NCBI RefSeq assembly: GCF_963678635.1
Contig: NC_087063.1
Location: 66,020,471-66,084,470, forward strand
DNA from: Symsagittifera roscoffensis
Lineage: Eukaryota > Xenacoelomorpha > Acoela > Convolutidae
DNA length: 64,000 bases
Direction of reading: 5' to 3'
The notes under the pieces are model-generated. The model was not told the origin of the DNA and did not search any database. It worked only from the letters and a program-made list of their open reading frames with translations. The position numbers and the translations under genes were made by a program. Position 1 is the first letter of the stretch, and every line of letters starts with the position of its first letter. Positions 24,060 to 35,411 of the stretch are shown in pieces.

Positions 24060-26313
24060 CCAGCCCCACTGTTCCAAGAACTTCATGGCTGAATTCATGG
24101 TCACGTGCCTATTACTAGTAGTTGGAATAGAAACAAATCCCGTATCTCAATCTTGCACTGTCTGTAATCAAGATTGCAAACGCACCGAGTATAGCGTGTG
24201 GTGCCACTACGGTGGCTAAGTATACCTCAAATGTACCAAACTCAAACTCGTCAATGACTGTAGCACCTTCGTGTGCAAAGCCTGCAAATGGTGCCGACCA
24301 CCTGATAAATCCATGGCACAGCCACTACCCGCTAATGAAACAAAAAGGACGGAATCATACATCACATGAAAACGAACTACATCAAAATAGCAGTTATACA
24401 AGAAACAAACCTTAATGCGGCATTAAAAGACCCTTCTGGGTATCAAATAAAGGCCACCAACAACGTGGCAAAGGCGGAGGTCTGGCATTGGTCATTAATG
24501 AAAACGTAAAATACCACTATTTTTCCACTATACACATCAGATAATCACACTGAACAACGATGAATTCAAATTGAATCAGGCAACTCATTTCTCAACCTGA
24601 TACACATCTATATTTCACCAAATTCACGCTGCTCCACAGGCTTTTTAGCCTCCTTAAAACACTAACTAGACCTAAAATTGTCTCTAGATGTTGGTGCAAT
24701 TAACGCACAAAATGAGCTCTGGTACATTGTGTGCGTTATCTTATAAACCTATCTTATAAACCTAAACCAAACAAGGACAAATTTGCAAGCGAAACTGAAG
24801 AAACAGACTTCATAGTCTTAAAGGAAAATTTTCCAACCCACGTCACAAACACGAGATCGAGCTCACCAGACATCAAACTTGCCACACCTAATTGCTGCTC
24901 CTTGTTAAAAAAACCGCTGTCTGACGTTGGAGACACTGAGAAATTTGACGGGTCTTGCGCTCGTTTTAGCATTAGTATGTTTCTGCCACTGAAGGACGCC
25001 CATCTTTAGAACCGCTTATTTAGGTCGTCTTGTTTTATCACTTTTTCCGGAAAAATAGAGCACTGAACTAGCACTTGGCTCAGATCACATCCCTATCAAC
25101 ATAAACCTCACCTGCGACATTAAAAACTTAAAACCCGAAAAACGCAACTGCATTTACTGCGGGAAAGCATACTGGTTGAAATTCCGCGAGGAAACAAGAA
25201 TTGTTTCTAAAATTGCAATTCTTAGGCAATGTTCTTAAGGATGAAAAATGATACGGAGATATCGACAAAGCCGCATCACAAAACATCCCACAGGGCCGCA
25301 TTCCTAAAATAACAGGTAACCTCGCTGGAGAGGCGCTAACAATCATGTATAAAAGAGATAACTTACAAAAAGAACACCTAGATCACCCGGACATCAGAGC
25401 CCTCAATCACAAAAAAAATAAGTTATTAAGCGCTTAAAATGGATTTCATTCCAAGAAAAGTGTGATCACAGAGTACAGTCGAGGAATTTATGGTCGACCA
25501 TTGAATCCCTTTCCTGACAAAGTCCACCAGAGACATCGAACACACCAATTACTTTAAATGATGACCCGCCGATATATGATGCTAAAAGGCACGCTAAGCT
25601 CTTCAACGATCAGTACACCCCTGATCCATATAAACCTGACGAAGAATGGAAACTTGTAGTGAAAAAAGAAAACGCCTCTTTAAAGTCACCAACTTCCTAT
25701 CCGAAGTAAAAACTGCGTTTAAAGAAGTAAAATGAGTAGCGCCCTGATTCCTGATACGATTGCACCGCTTCAACTTCACTACCTTGAAATGATCGGCATA
25801 TCAAACATCAGCAACGTTGTTAACATCAGTAAACAACAAAATAATCACTCATAACTGGAAGACCGGTAGAATTCTTCCACTACAAAAAACCGGTAAAAAT
25901 CGTGAAACATCTAAAGGATATAGGCCCATTGCACTTCAGTGACCCGGGGCTAAACTAGCGGAAGTTTACTACTATTCGATGGAACGAGTATATTGAGCTG
26001 GCTAACTATCAGCATGGCTTCAGAAAACCTTGGTCGACATTAAGGGCCTAAAAGTGTATCAACTACAAAACCCTGTCATAGAAAGCTAATTGTCGCTTCA
26101 GATCTTACTACTGCATTTGATACGTTTAACCACCGAGTTTTATTCAATGACACATTTAGAGGGCCCCATAAGGCGGTGTTCTCTCACCAGCTCTCTTTAC
26201 CCTGTATATGTGCTTCATGCCACAACCTAGTGCGAACTATAATAGCCACCTATGCTGACGACATTAACTACAAACATGGCTCTATTTACAAACATGGCTC
26301 TCTTTACGAATTT

Positions 26314-26315
<2 letters not shown>
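24060..26315 (+). mobile_element. Jockey/CR1-like LINE, decayed ORF2 with PHD finger, endonuclease and RT
   Basis: Plus-strand fragments in changing frames read in order: a PHD-like Cys cluster (CTVCNQDCKRTEY to FVCKACKWC, about 24,155-24,295); an AP-type endonuclease (VIQETNLNAALKDPSGYQI, GGLALVINENVKYHYF, NLIHIYISP, and the SDHIPI segment near 25,085); then the RT (PDTIAPLQLHYLE near 25,750, PIALQ near 25,925, and the catalytic YADDINY near 26,250). Many stops and frameshifts show it is long dead. It breaks off at the CT tract that starts the tandem array, and the region after the RT motif is found inside the array units. Confidence 0.75.
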
Positions 26316-26373
<58 letters not shown>

Positions 26374-28284
26374 TGATGATAAATCTATGCCCACGTTACT
26401 TACATGGTCTGCCGAAGAGAAAATTAAATAACGTTTGATATCGGAGGTAATCGCCAAAAATCATCATTAATCCGACGGCGATGAACTAAGCTGCACCAAT
26501 ATGGTCACCCAGCCTCAATGCTAACTGGAATAAGCTACATGTCAGACAAAATAACATTGAGAACTGCCTCACCGGCTGTGAAGGAATGACAAATATAGAC
26601 CACCTGAACAAAAAAATCGAGGTCTTTCCGGTGCGTGATCGCAACCACTCTCTCAGAACAGTTTCTACTTTGCAGCCACCTTCTAAGTCGCAAGGATCAA
26701 GAAACAACAAAAAGAAACAGTACGAGAACGCTCAAGCCAATACTATAAACATTGTTTCAGCGGTACATCGCTGCTCTGCTTGCAAAAAGAGCACAAACAA
26801 GCCAAACACATAATAAATAGGGCCTTGAACATCTCCATACTTAAACAGTTAACAGATTACATCGAAAACCACCTTAACAAAGTGCTCAACTTCATTCCAC
26901 TTGAAAAAGACATCAGTGAAAACAGGCTCGATAGCGACGCCAGTTGCAAATTTTCTCAGCTTCTATCAGGATACTTTCCCCTGCTGAGTAGTTACCGGAG
27001 TAGGTTAGACCCTAAAATCATTAATGCCTGAGGAATCTGTGGTCAAGGCCCTCATCAAGAATATCAAACCCCTATTTAACTGTCGAGGCAGACCGGCAGA
27101 TCTAGATGTCCTCAGTCGCTGGACTTACCCCTCCCTGTAGCTGATTTTCTTCAGCTCTAGCATAATGGAGCGGAAGAGCTATACTTCCAAGAAATTATTA
27201 ACATGCCAGAGAAAGCTGACTTCACAACAGCATAACAAAACGAGAGACCCATTTAATGACGTTCAAGTAAATCACAAAATGTGCTATGCTCAAAGTATAC
27301 AGTCGGGGCCAACGACTCTGGACTATGTACAAGCGAAAAAACCTCAAACAAATCTTCTGAAGAGAAATTTCAAACTAAGGTTGATATCGGAGGTTATCGC
27401 CTTAAATCATCAAAAAATCTGGGTGTGGCATTTGAGAACATGCTCAATTTGGGAACACACACACACAAAGCATCTGTTCACGGACAGAATTAAGCAACAA
27501 TGTTTTGAAAAAACTAGCCAGTACTAAGTCTCCTTAACCTTAACAAACCTTAATCTCCTTGACTATAAAAAAAAACGAATCCCGATGCCTGTGAAGGAGA
27601 CGAGGCCACAACAACCTAAATAAGCAAGAAATCACTTCGTTCAATGACAATAAAATGAGATAAAGTAAAATAATTTCACTATACAGAAGCGAAGCGAAGC
27701 GCATTACACACAAAATTTAGAACTAAAAAACAAATTCCTTCATTTGTACCAAGTCATAACATACCCAGAACATAAGGCTCGAAATAAATTCTCTGCCAAA
27801 ATATGGTCAGCTAAAAACAGTCAGCTGAAAAAAAAATTCGTGAAACGCAAGGACCATAGATCAACAGCAAGTACACTAGGAACTTGAAAAAAACCCAAAT
27901 TACACTATTTAATTGGAATCATCTGGAACTCAATTTTTTTTGCAGAAACTCAGACAACTCCTGGCTTTTCTGATCGTATCTTGGATAACAAAAGTCACTG
28001 AAAGAAGGCAGATCACAATCCTTTCACCAGGTGAAACTCTAAGCAGTCAAGAGCGCTGATAGGAGTCTTCAAATTTAACAAAACACTAGAATAGTGAACT
28101 TAGTGCAGAAAATAACGCAACTTGAAGAAAAATGAGGAAAAAAAGACAAACTTATACAATAACTCAAAAAAAAACATTTCAATTTAGAAAAATTCAAATA
28201 AAACACACTATAAACTAGCTAGGTCCATTTTTTTCAAAAAAAAAACAGCTTGCATGAAACTGATTACATTCTGAAACCCCTCTC

Positions 28285-28319
<35 letters not shown>

Positions 28320-30236
28320 TGATGATAAATCTATGCCCACGTTACTTACATGGTCTGCCGAAGAGAAAATTAAATAACGTTTGATATCGGAGGTAATCGC
28401 CAAAAATCATCATTAATCCGACGGTGATGAACTAAGCTGCACCAATATGGTCACCCAGCCTCAATGCTAACTGGAATAAGCTACATGTCAGACAAAATAA
28501 CATTGAGAACTGCCTCACCGGCTGTGAAGGAATGACAAATATAGACCACCTGAACAAAAAAATCGAGGTCTTTCCGGTGCGTGATCGCAACCACTCTCTC
28601 AGAACAGTTTCTACTTTGCAGCCACCTTCTAAGTCGCAAGGATCAAGAAACTACAAAAAGAAACAGTACGAGAACGCTCAAGCCAATACTATAAACATTG
28701 TTTCAGCGGTACATCGCTGCTCTGCTTGCAAAAAGAGCACAAACAAGCCAAACACATAATAAATAGGGCCTTGAACATCTCCATACTTAAACAGTTAACA
28801 GATTACATCGAAAACCACCTTAACAAAGTGCTCAACTTCATTCCACTTGAAAAAGACATCAGTGAAAACAGGCTCGATAGCGACGCCAGTTGCAAATTTT
28901 CTCAGCTTCTATCAGGATACTTTCCCCTGCTGAGTAGTTACCGGAGTAGGTTAGACCCTAAAATCATTAATGCCTGAGGAATCTGTGGTCAAGGCCCTCA
29001 TCAAGAATATCAAACCCCTATTTAACTGTCGAGGCAGACCGGCAGATCTAGATGTCCTCAGTCGCTGGACTTACCCCTCCCTGTAGCTGATTTTCTTCAG
29101 CTCTAGCATAATGGAGCGGAAGAGCTATACTTCCAAGAAATTATTAACATGCCAGAGAAAGCTGACTTCACAACAGCATAACAAAACGAGAGACCCATTT
29201 AATGACGTTCAAGTAAATCACAAAATGTGCTATGCTCAAAGTATACACTCGGGGCCAACGACTCTGGACTATGTACAAGCGAAAAAACCTCAAACAAATC
29301 TTCTGAAGAGAAATTTCAAACTAAGGTTGATATCGGAGGTTATCGCCTTAAATCATCAAAAAATCTGGGTGTGGCATTTGAGAACATGCTCAATTTGGGA
29401 ACACACACACACAAAGCATCTGTTCACGGACAGAATTAAGCAACAATGTTTTGAAAAAACTAGCCAGTACTAAGTCTCCTTAACCTTAACAAACCTTAAT
29501 CTCCTTGACTATCAAAAAAAACGAATCCCGATGCCTGTGAAGGAGACGAGGCCACAACAACCTAAATAAGCAAGAAATCACTTCGTTCAATGACAATAAA
29601 ATGAGATAAAGTAAAATAATTTCACTATACAGAAGCGAAGCGAAGCGCATTACACACAAAATTTAGAACTAAAAAACAAATTCCTTCATTTGTACCAAGT
29701 CATAACATACCCAGAACATAAGGCTCGAAATAAATTCTGCCAAAATATGGTCAGCTAAAAACAGTCAGCTGAAAAAAAAATTCGTGAAACGCAAGGACCA
29801 TTGATCAACAGCAAGTACACTAGGAACTTGAAAAAAAACTCAAATTACACTATTTAATTGGAATCATCTGGAACTCAATTTTTTTTGCAGAAACTCAGAC
29901 AACTCCTGGCTTTTCTGATCGTATCTTGGATAACAAAAGTCACTGAAAGAAGGCAGATCACAATCCTTTCACCAGGTGAAACTCTAAGCAGTCAAGAGCG
30001 CTGATAGGAGTCTTCAAATTTAACAAAACACTAGAATAGTGAACTTAGTGCAGAAAATAACGCAACTTGAACAAAAATGAGGAAAAAAAGACAAACTTAT
30101 ACAATAACTCAAAAAAAAACATTTCAATTTAGAAAAATTCAAATAAAACACACTATAAACTAGCTAGGTCCATTTTTTTCAAAAAAAAAAACAGCTTGCA
30201 TGAAACTGATTACATTCTGAAACCCCTCTCTCTCTC

Positions 30237-30269
<33 letters not shown>

Positions 30270-32179
30270 TGATGATAAATCTATGCCCACGTTACTTACA
30301 TGGTCTGCCGAAGAGAAAATTAAATAACGTTTGATATCGGAGGTAATCGCCAAAAATCATCATTAATCCGACGGTGATGAACTAAGCTGCACCAATATGG
30401 TCACCCAGCCTCAATGCTAACTGGAATAAGCTACATGTCAGACAAAATAACATTGAGAACTGCCTCACCGGCTGTGAAGGAATGACAAATATAGACCACC
30501 TGAACAAAAAAATCGAGGTCTTTCCGGTGCGTGATCGCAACCACTCTCTCAGAACAGTTTCTACTTTGCAGCCACCTTCTAAGTCGCAAGGATCAAGAAA
30601 CAACAAAAAGAAACAGTACGAGAACGCTCAAGCCAATACTATAAACATTGTTTCAGCGGTACATCGCTGCTCTGCTTGCAAAAAGAGCACAAACAAGCCA
30701 AACACATAATAAATAGGGCCTTGAACATCTCCATACTTAAACAGTTAACAGATTACATCGAAAACCACCTTAACAAAGTGCTCAACTTCATTCCACTTGA
30801 AAAAGACATCAGTGAAAACAGGCTCGATAGCGACGCCAGTTGCAAATTTTCTCAGCTTCTATCAGGATACTTTCCCCTGCTGAGTAGTTACCGGAGTAGG
30901 TTAGACCCTAAAATCATTAATGCCTGAGGAATCTGTGGTCAAGGCCCTCATCAAGAATATCAAACCCCTATTTAACTGTCGAGGCAGACCGGCAGATCTA
31001 GATGTCCTCAGTCGCTGGACTTACCCCTCCCTGTAGCTGATTTTCTTCAGCTCTAGCATAATGGAGCGGAAGAGCTATACTTCCAAGAAATTATTAACAT
31101 GCCAGAGAAAGCTGACTTCACAACAGCATAACAAAACGAGAGACCCATTTAATGACGTTCAAGTAAATCACAAAATGTGCTATGCTCAAAGTATACAGTC
31201 GGGGCCAACGACTCTGGACTATGTACAAGCGAAAAAACCTCAAACAAATCTTCTGAAGAGAAATTTCAAACTAAGGTTGATATCGGAGGTTATCGCCTTA
31301 AATCATCAAAAAATCTGGGTGTGGCATTTGAGAACATGCTCAATTTGGGAACACACACACACAAAGCATCTGTTCACGGACAGAATTAAGCAACAATGTT
31401 TTGAAAAAACTAGCCAGTACTAAGTCTCCTTAACCTTAACAAACCTTAATCTCCTTGACTATCAAAAAAAACGAAACCCGATGCCTGTGAAGGAGACGAG
31501 GCCACAACAACCTAAATAAGCAAGAAATCACTTCGTTCAATGACAATAAAATGAGATAAAGTAAAATCATTTCACTATACAGAAGCGAAGCGAAGCGCAT
31601 TACACACAAAATTTAGAACTAAAAAACAAATTCCTTCATTTGTACCAAGTCATAACATACCCAGAACATAAGGCTCGAAATAAATTCTCTGCCAAAATAT
31701 GGTCAGCTAAAAACAGTCAGCTGAAAAAAAAATTCGTGAAACGCAAGGACCATAGATCAACAGCAAGTACACTAGGAACTTGAAAAAAAACCCAAATTAC
31801 ACTATTTAATTGGAATCATCTGGAACTCAATTTTTTTTGCAGAAACTCAGACAACTCCTGGCTTTTCTGATCGTATCTTGGATAACAAAAGTCACTGAAA
31901 GAAGGCAGATCACAATCCTTTCACCAGGTGAAACTCTAAGCAGTCAAGAGCGCTGATAGGAGTCTTCAAATTTAACAAAACACTATAATAGTGAACTTAG
32001 TGCAGAAAATAACGCAACTTGAACAAAAATGAGGAAAAAAAGACAAACTTATACAATAACTCAAAAAAAAACATTTCAATTTAGAAAAATTCAAATAAAA
32101 CACACTATAAACTAGCTAGGTCCATTTTTTTCAAAAAAAAAACAGCTTGCATGAAACTGATTACATTCTGAAACCCCTC
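26316..32179. repeat. Tandem array of three ~1.95-kb units
   Basis: Three nearly identical units (26,316-28,279; 28,280-30,226; 30,227-32,179) repeat with period 1946-1950 bp. Each begins with a (CT)n tract. Each contains LINE-derived sequence, including a segment reading DIGGYRLKSSKNLGVAFENM, the region after the YADD box of the LINE upstream. They differ at only a few sites. Units 1 and 3 share some variants (AACAACAAAAAG) while units 2 and 3 share others. The short ORFs repeated in each unit (75, 83, 120 and 70 codons) are not supported as genes. Confidence 0.9.
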
Positions 32180-34750
32180 ACACTTTTACAAAAAATATAT
32201 ATATGATTTTCAAAAAGATTACCTGAAGACCAAACAAAACAATTAGGCAGAGCATCAAGACTTACATAAAACATTTTATCTAGACAACAAAACATATCGA
32301 CATATTTTATATCAGAAATGAAGGAACATAACTTTCAATTACATACAGACTCATTGTTTCAAAATTCAAGAATTTTTACTTGATTGTGTCGATAAACGAT
32401 GACAGAAATGGGAGTAATAGGGAAAACATTACCATAAACACGAATAGAAGACTGAAAAGGAATTAGGCTGATACACCTATAGAAGAGTTTTAAAGATTTA
32501 GCCTGGAAGATAACAGAAAAAAAATAAGGAAAACCAAGCAATACTCTTAAATATGTGCCCGAAATTTACCAAATTGAAAGTAAACTAACAGTTTCAGTCG
32601 AAAATTTGAAGCCGAAAAATCATAAGCCAGAAAAATTGTTCGAATAAAAAAGACAACTGAGTCGATTAGAAAGAAGACAAAGGCCAATGGGCAGAAAAAA
32701 TTGAAACGGAGTTATTTGCAGAAAACAAAAATTCATTGAAAAAATTTCTTATGATGCTTTAAAAAAGCTTCAATCATAGGAAAATCCAGCGCTGTGACAA
32801 TTGCGTTGACAAAAAACAACCAGCGAAACAAAATTCAGACCAAATTTTTTGTTTACAAAAAAAGAAAAATGTACTGGTTGAATTGGAGCCACGGACCTTT
32901 GTTTTTTCAGGCATATGCGTTAGCTTTTCGTAACATGTGCGAATTACTGCCTTGATTTTAACTCTTTAGGATCAGAGGTGTCAAATGAATCAAGTGTCTT
33001 TTATAAACTAGTTATCAGCCTGAAAAGTCTATATTCCGTTTTGACAGCGTTTGCTCATTGCAAGCATAGCGATATACTTAGCAAACCTACTTTCTAAGAA
33101 ACATTTTTATGAATATATATGATTAACAAATGTTTGACACTTGAAATTACCGAGCTGTTTGATAACGCTCGGTAATCACAAGCGTAAGGCCAGAAACAAC
33201 GGTTTAACTCTTTGCAAAAACATTTGGAAAACAGTTTATGAAGAAAAACAATTTAAACGAAAAAAAAAATCGTAAAAACATTTCACATAACTTTTGCAAA
33301 TTTTTTGACAAGCGTAAAAACTTCGCTTACCAAAATGGCGCTAAGAAACCGAAAACCTACCTTTTCTCGAGTAAAACCTTATTAGCTGGAAATTAAACCT
33401 AACTCAAACAGTTTTTTCTCGACACTGTTTTCTAATGCCGTCCGAATCACAGCTGAAAGGGTTTCAATATGATATATCACTCAACCCAGTCCGATGATCA
33501 CTCGAAAACATTGCTTTAAAAAAATTGACAAAAGTTGTTCAATTACAGCTAGGAAAACTTCAATTTGTATCGGATGAAGTTCATAAACAGCCCTTAAAAA
33601 CGATCAATCATTTACCGAGCGGCAACAAAAGCGACAAACTTTGGGTCAAACTGAAACACAATCAAAAATGGATATGTTTTTTTCCCCTTAAAACTACGCA
33701 AAATAAGTTGACTATGTCAATATAACATAAAGTGAAACTGTTTGAATATTTATTTTGAAAAAAAAAACGAAAAAAAAAAACCAAAATCAGACATGGTAAA
33801 TTTACAAATTTGGGAAATTTCAGTTTTAGTAAAAACTGTTAGAATTGAAAAAAAACCCATGCTTTAAAAGTAAACTAAAAAAAGCATACCAGATTTAAAA
33901 ACTACGTTTATAAAAAACAGAAAATGAACCGACAAAAACTAAGACCGAAACCACGAACCCGAAAAAAGTGAGATTTAAAGAAAATTACAACCTGAAACGG
34001 ACTTGAACTAATTAGTGCTTAAGTGATAGAAGTGAAGAAAATGAAGATCCTCTAGAAGTGATCCTGTGGACAAAGTTGTTTACAGGAAAAAAAAGTCTAG
34101 AACCCAGTTGCAATACCCTTGATTATGTTTTTCGAATCATGACTAAGAGGGCTTTAAAGTGATATATCACTCAACTCTCTCCGATGATTATTTGTGGTAG
34201 CTGATTTTGAGTTGAAAACAAAAAGATTTAACAAAAATTAACACACCCGAATACAAAATTTCTCCGCATTTTCAATGTTCGGAACAATTAGCCCTAAAAT
34301 TATAGAGAAATTTCTCACTTTTTTACTGTTGAAAACCTTTCCTTTCTAAAAAGAAACCCCTTTCAAAACATAAGCATGATACTAGAAATCCCTTCCAAAG
34401 CATGATACTAGAAATCCCTTCTATTATTATGAAATCCCTTCCAAAGCATAATACAATCAAATTAAGCATTGTATTATGCCTTCACCTACGCCCTCGCCAG
34501 CACTTATTCAAATACATCTCGCTGAACAAGATCATGATAGTTTGATAACGCTAGGAAAAAAATATTGGCGCATACAATGTCCTTCGATTAGATCAGGAAG
34601 TCTGAATTAAAAATATTTCGTGTATCAAATCTTTATGCCCTTGAATTGGATTATAATTTTCTGTCAAAATAGTTCATCGAATCTTTTCCGATTTAAAAAT
34701 TCGTAATTTGACAAAATATTAGCCAAAACTATTTCCAAAATTGAACTTAC
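32180..34750. other. Intronic repeats, no gene
   Basis: Short dispersed repeats, including a TGATATATCACTCAAC module at about 33,470 and 34,160 and a local repeat of AAATCCCTTCCAAAGCAT at 34,397-34,447. A tRNA-like minus-strand stretch lies at about 32,878-32,950 (AAAGGTCCGTGGCTCCAATTC). Confidence 0.5.
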
Positions 34751-34956
34751 TAAAACTTCCCATCTTCGGCTAGGCAGTCGTCGTGCAGTAGTCCCAGCTG
34801 GCACCATTGGCTCTTATAGTACACCCACTTCTGGAAGCGATAATTCAATTTCTCCAAAGCACCAGCTTTCTCGTCCAGCAAAGGAAGGTACACACGACCA
34901 GGGTAGTTGTACTTAACGGCTGCCCTGAGAACTGAGCTGAGGCGCATCTCAATTAT
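34751..34956 (-). CDS. UQCRB: UQCRB, first coding exon
   Basis: The exon follows a strong acceptor (TTTTCATTTCAG at 34,957) and ends at a perfect GTAAGT donor. The ATG lies 9 bases into the exon (34,947). The product begins MRLSSVLRAAVKYNYPGRVY. Its last third, RFQKWVYYKSQWCQLGLLHD followed by DCLAEDG, matches the N-terminal UQCRB motif (KWYYNAAGFNKLGLxxDD). An acceptor this close to the ATG means either a short untranslated exon upstream or spliced-leader addition. It lies 455 bp downstream of the NSUN stop codon on the same strand. Confidence 0.88.
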
Positions 34957-35411
34957 CTGAAATGAAAACATATCAAATTCGATAGCTACTCACACACTTT
35001 TGTTCGTTCACATCTAACAGAACAACACTAGCGCAAAGTAAAAAAAAAATCAAGAATAGATCTTCAGATATTAGTCGCACAGAAAAATGAAAAATTTAAG
35101 AGTTAGATTTGGACCAATCACTTGCATATAATTTAACTTTGACATCTGGCCCGAAGCGATATCTTTTTTAAGGAAAATTTGTTTGCAATATGTTCATCAG
35201 ATGATCTTCGCTATTTTTGTCTTTGAGCTCAATATTAACACGCCGATATTAACAGGAATTGTAGTTTCGCCTTCTCTATAGGACTGTTTCTTTAAGCGAA
35301 CTCATACACACCATCGTCCGAATTTTGTAGCCAAAACTTTAAAAACGTTTGCTTGCTTCAAAATGTAGGAAGCGATCGTGTTTACCAATCAGGTCCTCAC
35401 GACAACTGATT
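34957..35411. other. NSUN-UQCRB intergenic spacer
   Basis: 455 bp between two same-strand mitochondrial-function genes. No clear AATAAA on the minus strand was seen after the NSUN stop. Confidence 0.5.

Larger units (their letters stand above)
22854..34750 (-). other. UQCRB intron, 11,897 bp, filled with mobile DNA
   Basis: Donor A|GTAAGT at 34,750 and acceptor TTTTGTAG at 22,854 bound the intron. It contains a decayed LINE (24.1-26.3 kb), an inverted fragment of that LINE (23.88-24.06 kb), a three-unit tandem array (26.3-32.2 kb) and dispersed short repeats. No second gene was recognised inside it. Confidence 0.8.

Noticed and set aside
26586-31423. Repeated ORFs of 75, 83, 120 and 70 codons in each array unit
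   Set aside because: They are copies of out-of-frame LINE and flanking sequence. The frame that shows LINE homology is a short one broken on both sides.
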